From the NCBI GenBank assembly GCA_019787685.1, contig JAHNUO010000001.1, positions 1,674,001-1,738,000 on the forward strand: a stretch of DNA of 64,000 bases, given 5' to 3'. Source of the DNA: Chiua virens. Taxonomy: Eukaryota; Basidiomycota; Agaricomycetes; Boletales; Boletaceae. Positions 57,177 through 64,000 of this stretch are shown here, piece after piece. Every line of letters starts with the position of its first letter. Positions within the stretch are counted from its first letter, which is position 1. Below the pieces are notes generated by a model. That model was not told the origin of the DNA and did not search any database. It was given only the letters and a program-made list of their open reading frames with translations. The position numbers and the translations under genes are program-made.

Positions 57177-57647
57177 CGATGATCAGTGGAAAGGAGTTGC
57201 AAAAAAGAAACAACTTCAATTGAGTTGATGATCAAATTTATCAGATCGCCTAATACCAGACTCCTATTGGGTCTGTAACTCCGTCCAGCTGACCATTCTC
57301 TTCCCAGACCACAGGCACATGAAAATAAGTTTGGGAAAATGCTATGATTATAGTTCAGGTCGGAGACCAATCTTTATCGATAGAAGACACTCAGTCGGCC
57401 CAGACACACAGTCCCGCTGGCAGTCTCGAACTATCCGTTTTGGACATGGCTTCAATTAGGCTGTAACTCACTAGCACTCCTTGCCTTCGTCGCGATGGTC
57501 GTAGCCCGGCCCGTAAGTCGTAGTTCACTTTGAATTATTTCATTTTGCGCTCATCATGATGCCAATGCTAACAAGACTCAACTCATCCAGTACCCCGCGA
57601 AACACACAGGACACACCATATTCATACACCTGACCTAGCCAACTTAT
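57177..57647. other. Spacer between dehydrogenase copies A and B
   Basis: The promoter of copy A, with the shared motif at 57283-57308, lies nearest copy A. The rest shows no gene. Spacers between the copies share short blocks, as expected for a tandem duplication. Confidence 0.5.
57283..57308 (-). promoter_or_regulatory. Shared upstream motif, copy A
   Basis: GTCCAGCTGACCA followed by CTCTTCCCAGA, about 107-132 bp before the copy A ATG. Related sequences sit at a similar distance before the other three copies. Confidence 0.55.
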
Positions 57648-58824
57648 TTACCATGCAGTGTATCCTCCGTCCACCACAATGCTAAAAAGACAGCTCAGCT
57701 GTATTTCAACCAGAATACAAGAAACACGCACTCGCTTCCGGTACAGAAGCTAGACGCGTCCGACGCAAGCCACGCTGCCACACCACGCATCTCGTCAGGT
57801 CGCCCAATACGACCAAGCGGTTTCAAGTTCGACCACTTGTCTAACAAGTGCGGTTGTTTGTTCAAATACGCCGCAGTCATTCTGATAAAAGGTCACGATG
57901 TCAGCTCATACTGATACGAGGAACCCCATTGACAGTTATCTGCTCACTGTGTGTATATGTAACCAGGAGAGAGTGTGTTCACTCGAATCTTCTTCGGCCC
58001 AAGTTCACATGCCATGCTACGTGCCATCTGCAGCACAGCAGACTTGGATGTATTATATGCTACCCATGCGTGGTCCTTCTCGATAACCAGTCTCGCGGTT
58101 AACCATCATTCGATGGGCTTGTTCACCTTATTCGTGACACTGCCAGATATAGACGCGATCATTAGGATACTGCCACCACGACCAAACCGCGCCATCTGCC
58201 GGCCTGCCGCCTGTGCTGTGAACAGCACTCCTGTCGTGTTCACATCCAGCACCTACTCATAGCCATCATCAATCAGTACGCTGAATCCTATCTTGATACT
58301 ATGCCCACTAACCTCTCTAAATTCTTCTGCAGAATATTCCAGGCAATCCGTCGCTGGTTTCAAGATCCCTGCAGCTGCAACACAAAAATCGAATCGCTGT
58401 TCCTTGTCTCCAATTTCTTCCGCTTTCTTCCACAGCAAATCCTGATTCCTCACGTCGGCGCTAAAGTATTCCAGTCTCGATCCGTTCTCCAACCTGCTCA
58501 CATACTCTTGAGATACCCTGAACACGTCCGAGGGTTCCTGCGACAGATCGAAACAGTATACCACCCTTACACCCGCCTCGGCAAATGCGATTGCCATCTC
58601 GAGACCAATACCTCTGTTACCACCCGAGACGAGCCCAACACGGTCTGTGAGCGCAAACTCTTCAAAGATCTTTGGGCGTGGGGTGAACGAGGGATCCTCT
58701 TTTGCCCTGAGCGCAGCCTCGATGCCCAACGGGGCGAGAGACGATACGGATTGAACCATTTTGCTGTCCGCCGTCAAAAAAACACGTATCAACTGAGTGT
58801 CAGTGTCACTTACTCGGATGCCAT
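57648..58824 (-). CDS. Short-chain dehydrogenase, array copy B (appears intact)
   Basis: The only copy in the array with no detected break. Exon 1 is ATGGCATCCGA (58824-58814). Exon 2 reads KMVQSVSSLAPLGIEAALRAKEDPSF, FALTDRVGLVSGGNRGIGLEMAIAFAEAGVRVVYCFDLSQ (Rossmann loop GGNRGIG), and KIGDKEQ-like EEIGDKEQRFDFCVAAAGIL. Then come VLDVNTTGVLFTAQAAGRQMARFGRGGSILMIASISGSVTNK, VAYNTSKSAVLQMARSMACELGPKKIRVNTLSPGYIYTQ (catalytic Tyr and Lys), TAAYLNKQPHLLDKWSNLKPLGRIGRPDEMRGVAAWLASDASSFCTGSD, and a last exon IVVDGGYTAW. About 330 aa, somewhat longer than classical 250-aa SDRs because of an N-terminal extension of about 45 residues shared by all copies. Probably a cytosolic polyol or sugar reductase. 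The exact substrate cannot be read from sequence. Confidence 0.92.
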
Positions 58825-59285
58825 CACGATTGATCAGTGGGAGTGGGACACAACGACGAACGATGGTTCGAGTTTTTTATTGGGTCGCTTGATACCCACA
58901 TGTGTCAGAGGGCTCAGAACTCTTCTTTCGGGGAATCTATATTCCGTTCTCTCTGCGCATACTTGGCCAGCTGACTCCTCCTTCCCGGATCATGAAGGAC
59001 AGTGGCCACTCAATGACCGAATCGAGGACTTCGATGATGTCGGAAATTCCTTTATCGACCGAGCAGTGGCAAGCACGGCAGTGCTTCACTCATTCTTATC
59101 ATGAAGATTTTTATTATTCAAATATTCAAGAGAAGCTTATGACCGGTTGACGGTGAATGCTACGGTATGATGGCGAGGAAATCATGCTCAATATACTATT
59201 CACATACTCCTGAACTTGCATGTAAGTAATTTGGACATCGGTTGGGACGCAAGTTAGTCCAGACACTGGCAACTGTGAACTACTT
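58825..59285. other. Spacer between dehydrogenase copies B and C
   Basis: The promoter of copy B, with a divergent form of the shared motif at 58966-58988, and the 3' flank of copy C. No gene was seen. Confidence 0.5.
58966..58988 (-). promoter_or_regulatory. Shared upstream motif, copy B (divergent)
   Basis: GGCCAGCTGACTCC followed by CCTTCCCGGA, about 142 bp before the copy B ATG. The core CCAGCTGA is kept. Confidence 0.45.
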
Positions 59286-60407
59286 CTACCATGCAGTGTA
59301 CCCTCCGTCCACCAAAATGCTAAAAAGACATCTAAGGTGGATGTCAACCGGAATGCGAGAGATACGCACTCGCTGCCAGTACAGAAGCTCGATGCATCGG
59401 ATACGAGCCATATTGCCACTCCGCGCATCTCGTCACATCGCCCCATGCGACCAAGCGGTGCTAGGCTCGACCACTTGTCTAGCAAGTGTGGATACTTGTT
59501 CAGATACGCCGCAGTCATCCTGATCAAGGTCACGATGTCAGCTGATACAAAGTCACTTGATCAGTTAACCTGCTCACTGCGTGTAGATGCAACCAGGGGA
59601 GAGTGTGTTCACTCGAATCTTCTTCGGCCCAAGTTCACATGCCATGCTACGTGCCATCTGTAACACAGCAGACTTGGATGTATTATATGCTACCCATGCG
59701 TGGTCCTTCGCGATGGTTAGTCTCGCGGTTAACCACCATTCGATGTACTTATTCACCTTATTCGCGACGCTGCCACACTGAGACGCGATCATCAGGATAC
59801 TGCCACCACGACCAAACCGCGTCATCTGCCGCCCGGCTGCCTGTGCTGTGAACAGCGCTCCCGTCGTGTTCACGTCCAACACCTATACATAGCCACATCA
59901 ATCAGTGGGCTGAATCCCATCTTCGTACTACGCCTACTCACCTCTCTAAATTCTTCTGCAGAATACTCCAGGCAGTCCGTCTCTGACTTCAAGATCCCTG
60001 CGGCCGCAACACAAAAATCAAATCTCTGTTCCTTGTCTCCGATTTCTTCCTGCCTTCTTCCACAACAAGTCCTGATTCCTCACGTCGGAACTGAAGTACT
60101 CCAGCTTCGACCCGTTCCCCAACCTGCTCACATACTCCCGAGCCGATTTGAACACGTCCGAGGGTTCCTGTGGTAGATCGAAACAGTATACCACCCTTGC
60201 ACCCGCCTCAGCAAATGCGATTGCCATCTCGAGGCCAATGCCTCTGTTACCGCCCGAGACGAGTCCAACACGGTCTGTAAGCGCAAACTCGTCAAAAATC
60301 TTTGGGCGCGGAGCGAAGGAAGGATCCTCTTTTGCCCTGAGTGCAGCCTCGATGCCCAAGGGGGCGAGAGGAGATACAGATTGGGTCGTTTCTGTACTTG
60401 GATGCAT
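59286..60407 (-). pseudogene. Short-chain dehydrogenase, array copy C (frameshift; first intron collapsed)
   Basis: Highly similar to copy B. It begins MHPSTETTQSVSPLAPLGIEAALRAKEDPSF directly, with no first intron: the six bases GTACAG stand where the other copies have a 45-67-nt intron. The Rossmann loop SGGNRGIGLEMA is intact. Near 60049-60050 an extra C (plus strand) breaks the frame within the KKAEEIGDKEQ stretch, after which the correct frame resumes (RFDFCVAAAGIL). The active-site part reads IASQCGSVANK, so the usual serine context ISGS is altered, and the catalytic VAYNTSK is kept. The last exon reads ILVDGGYTAW. If the extra base is a sequencing error the enzyme would be complete except for the odd serine loop. 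Confidence 0.75.
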
Positions 60408-61074
60408 CGCGAATGATTAGTAGAAGAGGGACACAAAGACGAACGATGGTCGCGGGTCGAATTTATAGGTCCAAGGTAATTACCCGACTCGTACTATAAC
60501 TCTTTTCCCGGGGGATCCATGATACTCCGATATGCATGTCCAGCTGACCAGTTTCTTCCCAGATCAGCTACCACATGAAAGACGGTGACCAACTTAACGA
60601 GTGAATCGAAGACTTCAATGTTGGGAATGCTTTATCGGCGCATATATCGACCTTGCAAGCAGTGTCGGGCCGTTCGTATCACTGTGATCACGAACCCATG
60701 GACGAACTTCTCTCGAATAATAAACGCAGGGAAATTCTGATGATATGATCATGGTCACGGTTGATGGCAAACGTTCGAACTCCGTCCTTTTCCAGTTACT
60801 TAGGTAAGTTGGTGAGAAAGCAATTTCGTGGATCAGTCGTAACATCATTTACTTGATGTTGATGTGGATACCACAGGCCTGACTCCAGACAAGTGTAGTT
60901 CTGTGGGAACGACTACAAGAGACGGAGTAGCCGGCTCGCAAGTCTGACTCGGATGCATTCGTTGGGACCAGCGCTCAGTGAGTGGTTATGTATTCAATAT
61001 CGACTTGGAATATCGACCGTTCCCTTGGTCCTAGTCACACTTTTGAACACGAAATCAGTAGAGGTGAAGTATCT
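60408..61074. other. Spacer between dehydrogenase copies C and D
   Basis: The longest spacer of the array. It holds the copy C promoter with the shared motif at 60538-60564. No coding exon was recognised. Parts near 60610-60680 resemble the spacer at 59030-59090. Confidence 0.5.
60538..60564 (-). promoter_or_regulatory. Shared upstream motif, copy C
   Basis: GTCCAGCTGACCA followed after a short gap by TTCTTCCCAGA, nearly identical to the copy A site and about 131 bp before the copy C ATG. Confidence 0.55.
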
Positions 61075-62246
61075 CTACCATATGGTGTACCCTCCACTCA
61101 CTAAAATTCTGAAAAGATATGACATCTCAGTGACATCTCAATCAAAATACCAGAAACACGTACTCGCTCCCAGTGCAGAAACTAGGACGCATCCGACACA
61201 AGCCACTGTTGCTACTCCCCGCATCTCGTAGGGTTGCGCGATACGATCAAGCGCATTCTCATTACACCATCTTTTATTCCAGTACGGGTTGTCCAGATAC
61301 GGCGCAGTCAACCTGAGCAAGGTCACAATGTCGGCCGACGCACACCTGCCCAAATGTCGTCGCTCACCGTGTGTAGACGGGGCCAGGTGAGAGCGTGTTC
61401 ACTCGAATCTTTTTCGGACCGAGCTCGCATGCCATGCTTCGCGCCATCTGCAACACGGCAGACTTGGACGTGTTGTATGACACCCATCGGTGGTCCTGCA
61501 CAATCGCGATGCTTAGTCTCACTCGTACCCATTGTTTTGCCTGCTCACTCTGTTCGTGATACTTGCAGATATGGACGCGATCAGAATGATGCTTCCACCA
61601 CGCCCAAATCGAGCCATCTGCCGACCGGCCGCTTGTGCTGTGAAAAGCGCTCCAGTTGTGTTGACCTCCATCACCTACATGCAAGCGCGTTGTCAATCAC
61701 TACGTCGAATCCTATCTGATATGCTCACATCTTTGAAGTCTTGTGCGGGATACTCCAAGCAATCGATTTCTGGCTTCCCGATACCTGCGGCTGCGACACA
61801 GAAGTCAAATCGCTGTTCCTTGTCTCCAATCTTTTCTGCTCTCTTCCACAGCAAATCCTGATTCCTCACGTCGGCATTAAAGTACTCCAGTCTCGATCCG
61901 TTCCCCAACCTGCTCACGTATTCCTGGGACGCCTTGAACTCTTCCGATGGTTCCTGTGACAGATCGAAACAATATACAACCCTTGCACCCGCTTCAGCGA
62001 ATGCGATTGCCATCTCGAGGCCAATGCCTCTGTTACCGCCAGAGATGAACCCAACACGGTCTGTGAGCGCAAACTCGTCAAAGATCTTTGGGCGTGGGGT
62101 GAACGAGGGATCATCTTTCGCCTTGAGTGCTGCTTCGATACCTAACGGGGCGAGAGGCGATACAGATTGGACCATTTTACTATCCACGTCGCGAAAAATA
62201 CGTCTCAGCTTGAACTAGGCATCAGCGTCACTTACTTGGATGCCAT
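61075..62246 (-). pseudogene. Short-chain dehydrogenase, array copy D (C-terminus degenerate)
   Basis: Exon 1 ATGGCATCCAA (62246-62236), exon 2 (62179-61729) from KMVQSVSPLAPLGIEAALKAKDDPSF to PAQDFKD with Rossmann loop SGGNRGIGLEMA, then VMEVNTTGALFTAQAAGRQMARFGRGGSIILIASISASITNR and VSYNTSKSAVLQMARSMACELGPKKIRVNTLSPGPVYTR (catalytic Tyr/Lys kept). The C-terminal exon diverges: TAPYLDNPYWNKRWCNENALDRIAQPYEMRG is followed by two single-base gains where other copies read WLASDASSFCTGS, and a TAG appears. The terminal LVSGGYTMW exon is still present. The substrate-binding end is therefore probably not made. Serine context is ISAS instead of ISGS. This copy differs most from A-C. Confidence 0.72.
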
Positions 62247-64000
62247 TACGAATGATCAGAGGAACAGGGTCACAACGATGAGTTATCGTTGGTGGTCAAT
62301 TTTATCGAGTCGCGATATAGCCATCTCGTACGAGAACTCGTCCTGTGGGAATCCATTGTCCAGCTGACCAGCCCGATTGGTACATGAACGAATCAAGTTT
62401 AATATTGAAATACGTCCAGAACAAGACATGGGCCTCATCACCTTCCCCATCATCAGAAGCCTTCCGTACGTACCATATCCGCATCATGGTTCGAGCGTAT
62501 CGTTTGTGAGCGGGTGCATCTCGGCCTGGTTCGTTTGACTCGCTGTGCTGCGCGAGACAGTGTCATGCAGACCCTGATCTTGCCCATATTCGAGTTGGTC
62601 AAGATTGTCTGACAGCCAGCGACAGGCACATCCGCCATAATATGGCCAAGCAGGTTCAACGATTAGCTACTACTTATAATGGCTGTCGTGCCGATCCCCG
62701 GCGGTCGATATCAGATCTTCGTCATCAGTGGGAGATGATCATCGAACTGCATCAGGTATGTACCGGTATTTGCCGCTTTGTGTGCATGTCAATGAGCAAC
62801 CACCTTCAGGCTCAAGGGGTCGTCAGGATCCTGAGTCCCGTCAGCTGTCGCTGAGAATTCTGTCAGCGATGTTATTGGTTGAATCTAACGACACAGTTAT
62901 CCACGTGCCTAGTACCTAGCAAGTGCAAGTGCCCTCTCGAGTCCGAACAGGTCCACACATCGTGAAAAATACGCTCGACAGCCGACATCCGTGACTGGTG
63001 CCACTGACGGGCATGTCATTGTGAATAAGGTGATCTGTGAAAATACAACTCACGTTTAGGCCAGAGATCATCACAACGAGCCGCTGCGTGCGTAAAAACG
63101 GAAGAGTGATCGACGGCTCAATCGAAAATTGCAATCGCGCGGTATTTCTCCTGGCCCCTCCCAGAGTCCATTCGATACGAACCAGTCACCTACCAATCAC
63201 GCAATCTCAATCATAGCCGGGGTCACATATTGAATTTGGTCGCCAACCTCTGCGTCTCTCGGGCGCAGCCAGTAGAGTCACGTAACTCGTCAGGGGCAGG
63301 CATGCCGAATCGCTGCCTGAGATAAGCCATTCTGATTCGTTATTAAACAGGTCCTGAGGCTCTTTTGAGCCACGAGCTCGATCCTTATTGCCACATCGAT
63401 TGACAGCATGCCGTTAAAGCGACTCTCATTGTCGCCGCACAGCTGTGGAAGCGGTCAGCTCTAGGCACAACCCCTGAACCTGACCTTATGCGAGTTGATT
63501 AGGGATTCTGCTGGTGGACAGGACAGGATGATCAACCCAGCCATTGGAGATTTACCACAGAACGTCAGCCATTTGTGGTCAGAGAGTGCGGACTGACACT
63601 GGACTGGAATCAATGACAATAGTGGTATGATTTACCTCCTTTCTGGACATGAGCGATAAGTTCGAATCGGTCAGTTCGGAAGCTTTTACTCAGGGCACAT
63701 TTGCGTCTTGTCACTCAGAGTTCTGTTGACAGTCCGCGTAACTTTCCTGTCACGTCAAGGTGCATCCGACTAGTTTAATTGGGGGCAAATTCCATATAGT
63801 TAGAGCATCGACCGTCACTGTGACCGAGTTCGAGTTCTTGGAACTGAGTCGACACCGCTGCCCAAACGTTCACATATGGCCGATCAAACGACCCTGTGGT
63901 GCCTCCTGGCACAATGATGGAGGTCATTCGTCCACATTCTGCGGAGAACGTACTGTCATAGCCTTGTCTGTACGGAAGCGACCGGAGTGATTCTTCAAGC
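62247..64000. other. Right end of the window, no supported gene
   Basis: Beyond the copy D promoter I find no conserved protein. Short frames occur at 62642-62854 (plus), 62916-63134 (minus) and 63760-63990 (plus), without motifs or convincing splice partners. A gene entering from the right edge cannot be excluded. Confidence 0.4.
62358..62370 (-). promoter_or_regulatory. Shared upstream motif, copy D
   Basis: GTCCAGCTGACCA, about 112 bp before the copy D ATG. The second half of the motif (CTTCCCAGA) is not kept here. Confidence 0.5.

Noticed and set aside
56028..62246. Biosynthetic gene cluster
   Set aside because: Only one enzyme family repeated four times. No synthase, cytochrome P450, transporter or regulator lies alongside.

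Overview
This window is nuclear DNA from a filamentous basidiomycete, most likely an Agaricomycete. Genes carry many introns of about 48-65 nt with GT..AG ends and CTRAY branch points. Gene packing is tight, and the proteins recognised (MET30/SconB-type F-box protein, GSK3, ATG8, GH63 glucosidase I, PET100, CMC2, QCR7, SMG6/EST1) form a fungal set. Exon borders were inferred by reading both strands, so they are predictions from splice signals and protein families.

Layout. (1) 0-22 kb is a conserved block: an edge gene fragment, MET30-like F-box/WD40, GSK3, short tRNase Z, a novel 406-aa protein, a small nine-exon PGG-motif protein, tRNA-Leu, ATG8, an SPFH/Band-7 protein, an APC permease and GH63 glucosidase I. 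(2) 22.8-33 kb is an accessory island. It holds a complete but dead PIF/Harbinger DNA transposon (22876-26464, 83-bp inverted repeats, TAA duplication), a decayed carnitine acyltransferase, a purine-skewed simple repeat, a 1-kb minisatellite and a broken Crinkler-type (CRN) gene with a kinase remnant. (3) 33-52 kb returns to housekeeping genes: an unknown protein, POLD2, glutamate decarboxylase, PET100, serine dehydratase, HID1, a dead monocarboxylate transporter, CMC2, transketolase, QCR7 and NDK. (4) 52-55.8 kb is an SMG6/EST1-like NMD endonuclease. (5) 56-62.3 kb is a tandem array of four short-chain dehydrogenases, all on the minus strand, with a shared promoter motif and unequal decay. 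(6) 62.3-64 kb shows no gene I can support.

Several genes lie head to head over very short spacers: POLD2/GAD 106 bp, CMC2/TKL 105 bp, QCR7/NDK 170 bp, tRNase Z/406-aa protein 256 bp. PET100, CMC2 and QCR7 all serve the respiratory chain, but nothing shows they are co-regulated.

One caveat matters. Several genes that are normally essential or well conserved between 36 and 50 kb (POLD2, GAD, HID1, TKL) need single-base corrections to stay in frame, while seven genes before 22 kb need none. Local consensus errors are the simplest explanation. That also limits how firmly decay of the dehydrogenase copies can be claimed.
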